NCBI RefSeq assembly: GCF_004785795.1
Contig: NZ_SRRO01000001.1
Location: 2,480,001-2,544,000 of the forward strand
DNA from: Nocardioides eburneiflavus
GTDB lineage: Bacteria > Actinomycetota > Actinomycetes > Propionibacteriales > Nocardioidaceae
Direction of reading: 5' to 3'
Length of the DNA: 64,000 nt
Each line of letters begins with the position of its first letter. Position 1 is the stretch's first letter. Below the pieces are notes generated by a model, which did no database searches, was not told where the DNA came from, and was given only the letters and a program-made list of their open reading frames with translations. Below, piece after piece: positions 52,057 through 60,192 of this stretch. The translations under genes were made by a program, and so were the position numbers.

Positions 52057-52565
52057 GCGGTCACCCCCATCTCCTCCAGCGCCAGGCGGAGGGCGCGCAG
52101 GGCGTAGTGGGTGCGGGACTTGACGGTCCCCTCCGGCACTCCGAGCCGGCGGGCGGCCTCGGCCACCGGGCGGCCCCGGTAGTAGCACTCGAGCAGCACG
52201 CCCCGGTGCTCGGCGGAGAGGCGGGTGAGCGCCTCCGCGACGACCCACGACAGCAGCAGCTCGTCGCTGCGGTCGGGCTCGCCGCCCTCCTCGGGGACCT
52301 CGGCGACCGGGACCTCGGGGTGGGCCCGGCGCGAGCGCCACTCGTCGATGACCAGGTTGCGGGCGACGGTGTGCAGCCACGACCTGACCGCCGGCGGGCT
52401 GCTCTCCAGGATGGCGCGGTGCCGCCACGCCCGCAGCAGCGTCTCCTGCACGACGTCCTCGGCGCGGGCCCGGTCGTGGTTGGTCAGCCGCAGGCAGAAG
52501 CGCCAGAGCTCGGCGGCGTGCTCGTCGTGCAGGCGCTGCATCAGCGTCACAGGCTCGTCGACCAC
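52053..52565 (-). CDS. ECF sigma factor
   Basis: A 170-residue extracytoplasmic-function sigma factor. Region 2 is LWRFCLRLTNHDRARAEDVVQETLLRAWRHRAIL with WLHTVARNLVIDEWRSRR, and region 4 is LSAEHRGVLLECYYRGRPVAEAARRLGVPEGTVKSRTHYALRALRLAL. It resembles SigL/SigK-like groups. GAGGAGG lies five bases before GTG 52565. It is coupled to the zinc anti-sigma; possible targets include the adjacent surface-glycan genes, but no promoter motif could be tested. Confidence 0.93.
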   Translation of the reverse strand: MVDEPVTLMQRLHDEHAAELWRFCLRLTNHDRARAEDVVQETLLRAWRHRAILESSPPAVRSWLHTVARNLVIDEWRSRRAHPEVPVAEVPEEGGEPDRSDELLLSWVVAEALTRLSAEHRGVLLECYYRGRPVAEAARRLGVPEGTVKSRTHYALRALRLALEEMGVTA

Positions 52566-52617
52566 GTCGCCCTCCTCGTCCTCGCACGTCCCCCCAGAAG
52601 GGAACGTGCCCGGTCGG

Positions 52618-54981
52618 TCACCGGTTCACGTCCGCGTGACCAGTGTCCTCCGCGCCGCCGTCGTACGCCGCCAGGAACTGGTCCCGGAAGGCGTCCATCC
52701 GCCAGACCGGGGCGTCGTCGGCGGGGCGCAGCCCGTCCTGCCAGCCCCAGGCCTCGATCCGCTCGAGCACCGCGGGATCCCGGGACAGCACTGTCACCGG
52801 GACGTCGTGGCCCGCGTCGGCCCCGGACACGACGGTGGCCGGCTGGTGGTCGCCGAGCGCCACCACGACGAGGTCGTCGTCGCCATGTCGGGCGACGAAG
52901 TCGAGCAGCGCCGTCAGCGAGTACTCCACCGCCTCGCCGTACGCCGCCCGCACCCGCTGCGGCGACGTCCAGATCTCCGGCTCGGACGGCAGCTGCTCGG
53001 GCATCCCGTCGAACACGCTGCCGTCACCCACCAGGGCGGGGTCGACCATCCGAGGGGTGCGTGACCAGGGTGCATGGCTGCTGATGAGGTCGATCTCCGC
53101 CATCACCGGTCGGCGCTCTCGCGCGGCGAGCTCGTGGCGCCAGAACGCCTCGAGGGTGAACTGGTCGGGCATCGTCGGGTAGCCGAAGCGCGGGCCGCGA
53201 TAGCCCACGTTTCGGGAGTCGTAGAGGTGGTCGAAGCCGTAGAAGGCACCCTGGGGCCAGTCCTCGGTGTTGGCCGGGACGCTGGCGACGGTGCGCCACC
53301 CGGCGCGGCCGAAGAGCCGGGTCAGTGACATGCGCGGGCTGTCCACGAGTGCGTCGTAGCGCGCCTGGCTGTCCACCCAGAGCCCGGTCTGCAGCGAGGC
53401 GTGCGCCAGCCACGACAGCGCCCCGAACGTCGGCGAGGTCAGCCAGGCGCTGCGTCCGGCGAACCCGGCCTCCGCGAGCCGGGCCGTGCCGTCCTCCAGC
53501 ACTGCGTCCACACCCGGGGCGAGCGCCGGGTCCGTCAGCGCCACGCGTCCGTAGCTCTCGACGAAGACGACGAGCACGTCCTTGCCGCGCAGTCCTGCCA
53601 GCAGCCGGTCGGCCGGGATGTCAGCGACCGGGTCGTCGTGGGTCATCCGCTCGAAGGCGGCGCGTGCCCGCAGCTCGCCGGGGACGCGTGCCACCTGGTG
53701 CCAGGCGTACGACGCGGTGCCGGCGCCGACGACGGCCGGTGCGCTGCCACCGGCGGCAGCGGTCAGCACCGTGACGAGCCACAGGCTGACGGCGGCCGCG
53801 AGGCCCCGGCGGGCCGCCGGGCGGCGGGCGTCGAGGACCCGGGTGAGCCGCTGTACGGCCAGCGGCAGCCCGACGAGCAGCGCGACGACGGCGGTCGCCA
53901 GGGCGGCGAGCAGCACCGGAGCGAGGAGCTCACTGGTGGAGTCGTGCACCAGCGCGACCAGCTCGTCGACGTAGGCCCAGTCCACGAGGGGGTCGAACGG
54001 CCGGTTGAGGACGGCGCGGAACCCGAGGTCGAGCGCCTTGAGCAGCGCCAGGACCGCCAGGAGTACGCCCGCGCCCGCCGTCACCACCTGCCGGGCGCGG
54101 GTCAGGCGCTGCGGGACGAGGAGGACGACCGCGACGTAGGCGACCGCCTCCAGGGGGAGCTGCCACGACCAGGCCCCCGCTCGCTCCCACACGTGCGGCG
54201 CGACCAGGGCGGCGCTGACGGCGAGCAGGGCGACGGCCGTGCCGGCGAGGCGACGGGGTCGCGGGGGAACCGCATCGCGGTGGCGCCACAGCCACCGGAT
54301 CTCGGTCGCGAAGGACTCCGCCAGCAGCGCGAGCGCGAGCAGCAGGACCACCGCGGTCGGCGTGGGCGGGAGCAGGCCGGAACCGGCGACCACGAGCACG
54401 ACGCCCTGCACCGCGGCCACGACCCTGGCCCAGTGACGCGCGCGCGCGGTGGCACCCAGCCACGGCCAGGCCCAGGAGGCGGCGAGCTTCAGGTAGCGCG
54501 CGAGCCCGATCAGCAGCACCCATGCCCCCGCCGTGGCGGACACGTGCCAGCTCAGCAGCAGCACGAGGAGCGCGTCGACCTCCATGTCGAAGCGCCCGCC
54601 GAGGTCCGACGCGGTGCCGCTGCGGCGCGCCACCCGGCCGTCCACCCAGTCCAGGGCGAGCGCCACCACCGCCACGGGCACCAGCACCGCCGGGTCGGCC
54701 CGCGCCACCACCAGCGCGGCCACACCCCCCACCAGGTTGCTGCGGGCGAGGGTGACGACGTCGGCCGGCCCCACCCCGCGACCGGCTCGCGCCAGCCCGA
54801 GGCCGAGCAGGACCGCCACGCCCACCCCGACCGTGAGACCGGCCAGCCATGCCGCCCTCGTGAGCCCGGCGGCGAGGTCCAGCCCGGCGAGCACCGCCAC
54901 CTGTGTCGCGAGCCCCGTCGCAGGACCGGTCTGAACCGACAGCGGGGTTGCTCCGTTACCAAGGAGAGCAGGAGGCCGCAT
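52618..54981 (-). CDS. CDP-alcohol phosphotransferase / sulfatase-like fusion membrane protein
   Basis: A protein of up to 787 residues. The N-terminal third is a CDP-alcohol phosphotransferase with LDWVDGRVARRSGTASDLGGRFDMEVD (residues about 110-136, full D-x2-DG-x2-AR-x8-G-x3-D-x3-D). A membrane region with many helices follows (about 180-470). The last 300 residues are alkaline-phosphatase-superfamily/LtaS-like: VVFVESYGRVAL (metal Glu), LTSPTFGALSWLAHASLQTG (nucleophile Thr) and VVALGDHQP (metal Asp-His). This joins lipid headgroup attachment with headgroup transfer or removal. The start is uncertain: ATG 54981 overlaps the divergent start codon at 54980; internal GTGs exist. Confidence 0.83.
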   Translation of the reverse strand: MRPPALLGNGATPLSVQTGPATGLATQVAVLAGLDLAAGLTRAAWLAGLTVGVGVAVLLGLGLARAGRGVGPADVVTLARSNLVGGVAALVVARADPAVLVPVAVVALALDWVDGRVARRSGTASDLGGRFDMEVDALLVLLLSWHVSATAGAWVLLIGLARYLKLAASWAWPWLGATARARHWARVVAAVQGVVLVVAGSGLLPPTPTAVVLLLALALLAESFATEIRWLWRHRDAVPPRPRRLAGTAVALLAVSAALVAPHVWERAGAWSWQLPLEAVAYVAVVLLVPQRLTRARQVVTAGAGVLLAVLALLKALDLGFRAVLNRPFDPLVDWAYVDELVALVHDSTSELLAPVLLAALATAVVALLVGLPLAVQRLTRVLDARRPAARRGLAAAVSLWLVTVLTAAAGGSAPAVVGAGTASYAWHQVARVPGELRARAAFERMTHDDPVADIPADRLLAGLRGKDVLVVFVESYGRVALTDPALAPGVDAVLEDGTARLAEAGFAGRSAWLTSPTFGALSWLAHASLQTGLWVDSQARYDALVDSPRMSLTRLFGRAGWRTVASVPANTEDWPQGAFYGFDHLYDSRNVGYRGPRFGYPTMPDQFTLEAFWRHELAARERRPVMAEIDLISSHAPWSRTPRMVDPALVGDGSVFDGMPEQLPSEPEIWTSPQRVRAAYGEAVEYSLTALLDFVARHGDDDLVVVALGDHQPATVVSGADAGHDVPVTVLSRDPAVLERIEAWGWQDGLRPADDAPVWRMDAFRDQFLAAYDGGAEDTGHADVNR

Positions 54982-56026
54982 GACCACAGGAACGACGTCC
55001 CGGGCCACGAGGTTCACCCAGGGTGCGGTGACCGCGCGCGCCTTCTGGTCCTCGGGCCGCGGCACGGGCGAGCTCCGCGCGGTCGCGCTGCGAGAGCCCG
55101 GCCCGGACGAGGTCCACGTGCGCACGCTGGTGTCGGCGGTCAGCCGTGGCACCGAGTCGCTGGTGTGGGACGGCCGCGTGCCCGCCCTCTCCCACTCGGT
55201 GATGCGGGCGCCCTTCCAGGAGGGCGACTTCCCGGGTCCGGTGAAGTACGGCTACCTCAGCGTGGGGACGGTCGAGCGAGGTCCCGACGCACTGGTCGGG
55301 CGGACGGTGTTCTGCCTGCACCCGCACCAGACGTCCTACGTCGTCCCCGCGGGGGCCGTGACGGTCGTGCCCGACGGCGTACCTCCCCGTCGCGCCGTGC
55401 TCACCGGCCTCGTCGAGACGGCCGTGAACGCCCTCTGGGACGTGCCACCGCTCGTGGGGGACCGGGTCGCGGTGGTCGGCGCGGGTGCCCTCGGGTGCTG
55501 CGTGGCGCGGCTGGTCGCCGCGGTGCCAGGGACGAGCGTGACGCTCGTCGACGTGGATCCCGAGCGCGCGGCGGTGGCCGCGCGGCTGGGCGTCGGCTTC
55601 GCCCGCCCTGCCGACGCACCCACGGGCCTCGACCTCGTGGTCCACACCAGCGCGACGGCGGACGGTCTGCGCAGGGGCCTGCAGCTCCTGCGCCGCGAGG
55701 GCACGGTGGTCGAGCTGAGCTGGTACGGCGACAGCGAGACGCCCGTCGCCCTGGGCGACGTCTTCCACTCCGAGCGCCTCACGCTGCGCGGCAGCCAGGT
55801 CGGGTCCGTCTCGCCCGCCCGGAGCCACTCGCGCACGCACGCCGACCGGCTGGCGCTGGCGGCCGGCCTGCTGCGCGACGACGTGTTCGACGCGCTGCTG
55901 ACGAGCACCTCGACCTTCGACGAGCTCCCCGAGGTGCTGCCGCGCCTGGCGTCGGGGCAGCTGCGCACGCTGACCCACCTCGTGACCTACCCCCCGGACA
56001 GTGGAGGAGAACCGTGTACGCCGTGA
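54980..56026 (+). CDS. Zinc-binding-dehydrogenase-type oxidoreductase
   Basis: A 348-residue medium-chain dehydrogenase. The Rossmann motif is DRVAVVGAGALGCCVARLVAAVPG. In the catalytic domain the usual zinc Cys is replaced (SAVSRGTESLVWDGRVP), so it is likely a zinc-independent member. AGGAGG four bases before ATG 54980 is a strong ribosome site. It starts a run of six genes with overlapping ends reaching ribA. Substrate unknown; it could reduce a pterin- or sugar-linked intermediate. Confidence 0.85.
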   Translation: MTTGTTSRATRFTQGAVTARAFWSSGRGTGELRAVALREPGPDEVHVRTLVSAVSRGTESLVWDGRVPALSHSVMRAPFQEGDFPGPVKYGYLSVGTVERGPDALVGRTVFCLHPHQTSYVVPAGAVTVVPDGVPPRRAVLTGLVETAVNALWDVPPLVGDRVAVVGAGALGCCVARLVAAVPGTSVTLVDVDPERAAVAARLGVGFARPADAPTGLDLVVHTSATADGLRRGLQLLRREGTVVELSWYGDSETPVALGDVFHSERLTLRGSQVGSVSPARSHSRTHADRLALAAGLLRDDVFDALLTSTSTFDELPEVLPRLASGQLRTLTHLVTYPPDSGGEPCTP

Positions 56027-56424
56027 CCGTCCGCGACCACGTGATGGTCGCCCACAGCCTGACCGGAGAGGTGTTCGGGCCGGCCCAGGCACTGCACGGC
56101 GCCACCTTCACCGTCGACGCCGGCTTCCGGGGCGAGCGGCTCGACGAGCACGGGATCCTCGTCGACATCGGCTGTGTGACCGAGGTGCTGAGCACGGTGC
56201 TCGACCCGCTCCGCTACCGCAACCTCGACGAGGTGCCGGAGCTCGCCGGTCGCAACACGACCACCGAGGTGCTGGCGGGCTGGATCGCGGGCCGGCTGGT
56301 CGACGAGATCCGCTCGGGGACCCTGGTCGGGGCGCGGGGCCACGTGAGCACCGTCTCCGTGACGCTGCACGAGTCGCACGTGGCGTGGGCCGGCTGCGAG
56401 CTCCCGGTCGCGGGGGAGGACTGA
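56014..56424 (+). CDS. 6-pyruvoyl/6-carboxytetrahydropterin synthase-like protein with altered metal site
   Basis: A 136-residue protein of the PTPS/QueD family. It keeps the first zinc His (AHS, His14), LHG with His28, the VDIG strand, the NTTTEVLA helix start and the catalytic-Glu region LHESHVAW (Glu120). The second His of the HGH motif is Ala30, the catalytic Cys before it is absent (GPAQALHGA), and the LDH motif reads LDPLRYRNLDEV. Zinc binding and the classical reaction are thus doubtful. It overlaps the dehydrogenase by 13 bases, with GGAGGAGA before GTG 56014. Confidence 0.85.
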   Translation: MYAVTVRDHVMVAHSLTGEVFGPAQALHGATFTVDAGFRGERLDEHGILVDIGCVTEVLSTVLDPLRYRNLDEVPELAGRNTTTEVLAGWIAGRLVDEIRSGTLVGARGHVSTVSVTLHESHVAWAGCELPVAGED

Positions 56425-57479
56425 TGGGGCCGCGGCTCGTGGCAGTGCTCCCGGGCGACGTCGACGACCCTGCCCGGACGAGCGGGGGCAACACCTACGA
56501 CCGCCGGCTGGTGACCGAGCTCCACCGGCGCGGCTGGCAGGTCTCGTGGCAGCCAGTGGCCGGTGGATGGCCCGACGGGGACACCGTCGCGCTCACGGCC
56601 CTCGCCGACGTGCTGCACACCTCGCCACCCGAGGCGACGTTGCTGCTCGACGGACTGCTGGCCAGCGGGGCGCCCGACGTCGTGGTCCCGGCCGCCGGGC
56701 ACCGGCGGGTCGTGGTGCTGGTCCACCAGCCCCTCGGCGTCGGGGACCCGGCGGCGTACGCACGGGAGGGCCCGGTGCTGCGAGCCGCCGACGCGGTGGT
56801 GGCGACCAGCCGGTGGAGCGCCGCCTGGCTCGTCGCGGCCTACGGCCTGGCCCCGGGCCGGGTCCACGTGGCGAGCCCCGGGGCCGACCCCGCTCCCGTC
56901 GCGGCCGGCAGCCCGCCCGGCAACCACCTGTTGTGCGTGGCGTCGGTGGTGCCGGGGAAGGGCCACGACGTCCTCGTCGACGCGCTGGCCGACGCCGCCG
57001 ACCTGGACTGGACGTGCGACCTGGCGGGCTCGCTCGCGAGGGCCCCGGGCTTCGTCGCCGACGTGGGCCGCCGGATCACCCGGGCGGGCCTGTCCGCCCG
57101 GGTGGAGCTGAGGGGGCCGGTGACCGAGGAGGCGCTCGCGGCTGCCTACGACGCGGCAGACCTGCTCGTCCTGCCCACGAGGGCGGAGACCTGGGGAATG
57201 GTCGTGACGGAGGCCCTCGCCCGCGGCATCCCGGTCGTGGCCTCGGAGGTCGGGGGCGTGCCGGAGGCGCTCGGCATCGCTCCGGGAGGGGGTCGTCCCG
57301 GGATGCTCGTGCCGACCGGCGACCCGGTGGCCCTTGCTGCGGCGCTGCGGCGCTGGCTCACCGATCCGGGCTTGCGCGAGCACGCCCGCGACGCCGCCCT
57401 GCTGCGGCGGGCCGAGCTGCCCGGCTGGGACGTGACGGCCGACGCCGTCACGGCCGTCCTCCAGGGGGCCGCCGCATGA
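56424..57479 (+). CDS. GT4-type glycosyltransferase
   Basis: A 351-residue GT-B glycosyltransferase. The N-terminal domain has LVAVLPGDVDDPARTSGGNTYDRRLV; the C-terminal domain has VASVVPGKGHDVLVDAL and PTRAETWGMVVTEALARGIPVVASEVGGVPEAL with the E-x7-E motif that binds the nucleotide sugar. It should be cytoplasmic and use a UDP- or GDP-sugar; the acceptor is unknown. The ATG shares a base with the previous stop (TGATG) and its stop overlaps the next start (ATGA). Confidence 0.92.
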   Translation: MGPRLVAVLPGDVDDPARTSGGNTYDRRLVTELHRRGWQVSWQPVAGGWPDGDTVALTALADVLHTSPPEATLLLDGLLASGAPDVVVPAAGHRRVVVLVHQPLGVGDPAAYAREGPVLRAADAVVATSRWSAAWLVAAYGLAPGRVHVASPGADPAPVAAGSPPGNHLLCVASVVPGKGHDVLVDALADAADLDWTCDLAGSLARAPGFVADVGRRITRAGLSARVELRGPVTEEALAAAYDAADLLVLPTRAETWGMVVTEALARGIPVVASEVGGVPEALGIAPGGGRPGMLVPTGDPVALAAALRRWLTDPGLREHARDAALLRRAELPGWDVTADAVTAVLQGAAA

Positions 57480-58393
57480 GGAGCCTCCTGTCGCGCCCTG
57501 CGGTCCGCGTCGCCGCCGCGGCCGCCGTGCTGGGTGTCGTCCTCCTCCAGGTCGGTCACGGGCCGTTCGTCGCTGGCGTGCGTTCGCTCGATGCGTCGAC
57601 GTTGCTGCTCGGTGCGCTCCTCGCCGTCCCGGCGACCCTCGCCAGCGCCTGGCGCTGGCGCGTGGTCGCGGCCGCCTTGGACGCACCGGTCGACACCGGC
57701 CGGGCCGTCGCCGCCTGCTACTCCGCCCAGCTCCTCAACGCCACCCTGCCGACCGGTGTGGCCGGCGACGTCCACCGGGGGCTCGCCCACGCTCCCGAAG
57801 GGCGACGGCTCACCGGGCTGCGGACGGTCGCGTGGGAGCGCGCGGCGGGACAGGTCGTCCAGGTAGCGGTCCTCGTCACCCTGCTGGTGCTGCTGCCGTC
57901 GCCCCTGCGACCGGCGGTCGGCTGGTTCCTGCTCGTCGCGGTGCTCGCCGCCGGCACGGTCGTGGCGTCCTCCCGGCGCTGGCGGGGCGCGTGGGACGTG
58001 CTGCGCGACGACGTACGACGGCTGCGCACCGCACGCGTGCTGTCCACGGTGGTCACCACGTCCCTCCTGGCACAGTCGGCGTACGTCGCCACGGGCGTGC
58101 TGGCGGCCCGAGCGGCAGGGGTGACCGCACCGCTGGCGACCCTCGTGCCCCTGGTCCTGGTGGTGCTGGTCGCCATGGCAGTTCCGCTCGGGGTGGCGGG
58201 GTGGGGGCCCCGCGAGGGAGCGGCTGCGTGGAGCTTCGCGGCGGCCGGTCTGGGGGCCGGCGCGGGCGTGGCCACCGCAGTGGCGTACGGCGTGATCGCG
58301 ACCGTGGCCGCGCTCCCCGGGCTGGTCCCGCTGGCGCTCCTCGCCCGTGGCACGGATCGCCGCGCCCTATCCGAGGAGGTCGCCCGTGGGTGA
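57476..58393 (+). CDS. UPF0104/lysylphosphatidylglycerol synthase transmembrane (flippase-like) protein
   Basis: A 305-residue membrane protein with about eight helices. The segment SAQLLNATLPTGVAGDVHRGLAHA and the arrangement of helices match the AglD/UPF0104 family, which includes the flippase half of MprF and proteins near glycosyltransferases. No synthetase domain is attached. It probably moves or positions the lipid-linked product of the neighbouring glycosyltransferase. It overlaps both neighbours by a few bases, so it belongs to the same operon. Confidence 0.86.
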   Translation: MRSLLSRPAVRVAAAAAVLGVVLLQVGHGPFVAGVRSLDASTLLLGALLAVPATLASAWRWRVVAAALDAPVDTGRAVAACYSAQLLNATLPTGVAGDVHRGLAHAPEGRRLTGLRTVAWERAAGQVVQVAVLVTLLVLLPSPLRPAVGWFLLVAVLAAGTVVASSRRWRGAWDVLRDDVRRLRTARVLSTVVTTSLLAQSAYVATGVLAARAAGVTAPLATLVPLVLVVLVAMAVPLGVAGWGPREGAAAWSFAAAGLGAGAGVATAVAYGVIATVAALPGLVPLALLARGTDRRALSEEVARG

Positions 58394-59078
58394 ACGACCC
58401 TGGACCGTGCTCAGCTGCAGCACGTCCCTCGACGGCTACCTCGACGCCGGGACGGCCGAACGCCTGGTGCTCTCGGGTGAGGAGGACCTGGCCCGGGTCG
58501 ACGCGGTCCGGGCCTCCTGCGACGCGATCCTGGTGGGAGCCGGGACGGTCCGCGCCGACGACCCACGGCTGCTGGTGCGCGACCCCGCCGCACGCCGTCG
58601 CCGGCTCGCCGGCGGCCTCCCGGAGCACCCGGTGAAGGTGACGGTCACCGCGAGCGGCGACCTCGACCCGGGCGGCCGGTTCTTCAGCCACGGCGACGGC
58701 ACCAAGCTCGTCTACTGCGACACCGGGGTCGTCGACCGCACCCGCGACCGGCTCGGCGGTGCCGCGACGGTGGTCGACGCCGGCAGCCCGTTCGGGCTCC
58801 GCGACGTGCTCGGCGACCTCGCCGCCCGTGGCATCGCGCGGCTCATGGTCGAGGGGGGTGGCCGCGTGCTCACCCAGCTCCTCGTCGCCGGCCTGGCCGA
58901 CGAGCTGCACCTGGTGGTCGCCCCGTTCTTCGTGGGTGACCCCGGGGCCAGCAGGTTCGTCGGTGCGGGCGCGTTCCCGTGGGACGCCGCCCACCGCGCG
59001 AGCCTGGTCGAGGCGCGGCCGGTCGGCGACGTCGTGCTGATGCGCTACGACCTCGCCGGCTCGGGATGTCGGCGATGA
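58386..59078 (+). CDS. RibD C-terminal domain (dihydrofolate reductase-like) reductase
   Basis: A 230-residue stand-alone reductase of the RibD_C/DHFR fold. It begins [17 protein letters not shown] and has [21 protein letters not shown], then [32 protein letters not shown], the typical NADPH/substrate motifs for reduction of the ribosylamino-pyrimidine made after GTP cyclohydrolase II. The deaminase half of RibD is missing. AGGAGG six bases before GTG 58386 fixes the start, inside the previous gene. It precedes ribA with an ATGA overlap. Confidence 0.9.
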   Translation: MGERPWTVLSCSTSLDGYLDAGTAERLVLSGEEDLARVDAVRASCDAILVGAGTVRADDPRLLVRDPAARRRRLAGGLPEHPVKVTVTASGDLDPGGRFFSHGDGTKLVYCDTGVVDRTRDRLGGAATVVDAGSPFGLRDVLGDLAARGIARLMVEGGGRVLTQLLVAGLADELHLVVAPFFVGDPGASRFVGAGAFPWDAAHRASLVEARPVGDVVLMRYDLAGSGCRR

Positions 59079-59677
59079 CGGCGACGATCCGCAGCACCCT
59101 GGCGCTCCCGGTTCGGCTGGCCGACGGGTTCGAGACGCAGGGACTGGTCGTCGCGTTCGACGGCCTCGCCGACGGCCGCGAGCACGTCGCGGTCGTGCTC
59201 GGCGAGCCGGGCGACGTACCTCTCGTGCGGGTGCACAGCGAGTGCCTGACCGGCGACGTCCTCGGCAGCCAACGGTGCGACTGCGGCCCCCAGCTGCACG
59301 AGGCCGTCCGCAGGATCTCCCACTGCGGCGGGTACGTGCTCTACCTGCGCCAGGAGGGCCGGGGCATCGGCCTCTACAACAAGCTGGACGCCTACACGCT
59401 GCAGGACGCCGGACTGGACACCTACGAGGCCAACCTCGCGCTCGGGTTCGCGCCCGACCAGCGCGACTACGGCGTCGCCGCGCAGATGCTGCTCGCCCTC
59501 GGCGTCGACACGATCGCGCTGCTCACCAACAACCCGGACAAGGTCGCCCAGCTCGAGCGAGCCGGCGTGCGCGTGGAGTCGCGGGTTCCGACCGGTGTCC
59601 ACCGGTCATCGGCCAACCACCGCTACCTCGACGCGAAGGCGTGGAACGGACACCTGCTCGACGGCGAGGGAGCATGA
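59075..59677 (+). CDS. ribA: GTP cyclohydrolase II
   Basis: A 200-residue monofunctional RibA that opens GTP to 2,5-diamino-6-ribosylamino-pyrimidinone phosphate, formate and pyrophosphate. Zinc Cys57, Cys68 and Cys70 lie in [18 protein letters not shown], the catalytic [17 protein letters not shown] follows, and [10 protein letters not shown] completes the guanine pocket. It lacks the RibB half found in housekeeping RibBA proteins, and no other riboflavin gene is nearby, so it likely serves this cluster. ATG 59075 (or 59066) overlaps the reductase stop. Confidence 0.94.
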   Translation: MTATIRSTLALPVRLADGFETQGLVVAFDGLADGREHVAVVLGEPGDVPLVRVHSECLTGDVLGSQRCDCGPQLHEAVRRISHCGGYVLYLRQEGRGIGLYNKLDAYTLQDAGLDTYEANLALGFAPDQRDYGVAAQMLLALGVDTIALLTNNPDKVAQLERAGVRVESRVPTGVHRSSANHRYLDAKAWNGHLLDGEGA

Positions 59678-59693
59678 GCCCGGAGGCCCGGAG

Positions 59694-60137
59694 TCAGCGC
59701 CCGCGCCGGCGCCACTCGATGGCCGGGCAGGTGTCCATCACCATCGGCACGCCGGCGGCGGTCGTCCGGGCGAACGCGTCCTCGTCGACGACGCCGAGCT
59801 GGAACCACACGCCCTTGGCGCCGATCGCGACCGCCTGGTCGGCGAACTCCCCGGCCGCCTCGGAGCGGCGGAACACGTCGACGACGTCGACGTCGAACGG
59901 CACGTCGGCGAGGGTCGCGTAACCCTGCTCGCCGAGCACCGCAGCGGCGCCCGGGTCGGCGAAGACGGGGTGGATCGGGACGATGCGCTTGCCGCGCGAC
60001 CGGAGCAGGGACGCGATCGAGTACGCCGTCCGGCCGGGGTCGCCGGACAGGCCCACCACGGCCCACGTCCCCAGATCGTCCAGCATGCGCTCGACGGTGC
60101 CGGGGTCCTGCCAGTCGTGGCTCGGCGGAGTGGTCAT
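59694..60137 (-). CDS. CoA-binding protein, YccU-like
   Basis: A 147-residue protein with a CoA-binding Rossmann fold: TWAVVGLSGDPGRTAYSIASLLRSRGKRIVPIHPVF, then DVVDVFRRSEAAGEFADQAVAIGAKGVWFQLGV and MDTCPAIEWRR. These are the usual landmarks of the YccU/succinyl-CoA-synthetase-like family, which bind CoA but lack known catalysis. It starts six bases after TACGGT. It converges on ribA. Confidence 0.9.
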   Translation of the reverse strand: MTTPPSHDWQDPGTVERMLDDLGTWAVVGLSGDPGRTAYSIASLLRSRGKRIVPIHPVFADPGAAAVLGEQGYATLADVPFDVDVVDVFRRSEAAGEFADQAVAIGAKGVWFQLGVVDEDAFARTTAAGVPMVMDTCPAIEWRRRGR

Positions 60138-60143
60138 GACCAC

Positions 60144-60149
60144 ACCGTA
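60144..60149 (-). promoter_or_regulatory. -10 hexamer of the CoA-binding protein gene, leaderless type
   Basis: TACGGT on the minus strand is followed by six bases and ATG 60137. Confidence 0.5.
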
Positions 60150-60178
60150 GACGGCTGCACCACAAAGCTTGGACGTCC

Positions 60179-60184
60179 TAGAAT
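60179..60184 (+). promoter_or_regulatory. -10 hexamer of the fadE25-like gene
   Basis: TAGAAT, close to consensus, is followed by eight bases and ATG 60193. Confidence 0.55.
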
Positions 60185-60192
60185 CCGGGGCC

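Noticed and set aside
53401..56013. Long plus-strand open frame running into the PTPS-like gene
   Set aside because: The part before GTG 56014 is low-complexity Arg/Gly/Pro sequence antisense to the fusion gene and out of frame with the dehydrogenase. Only the last 136 residues look real.
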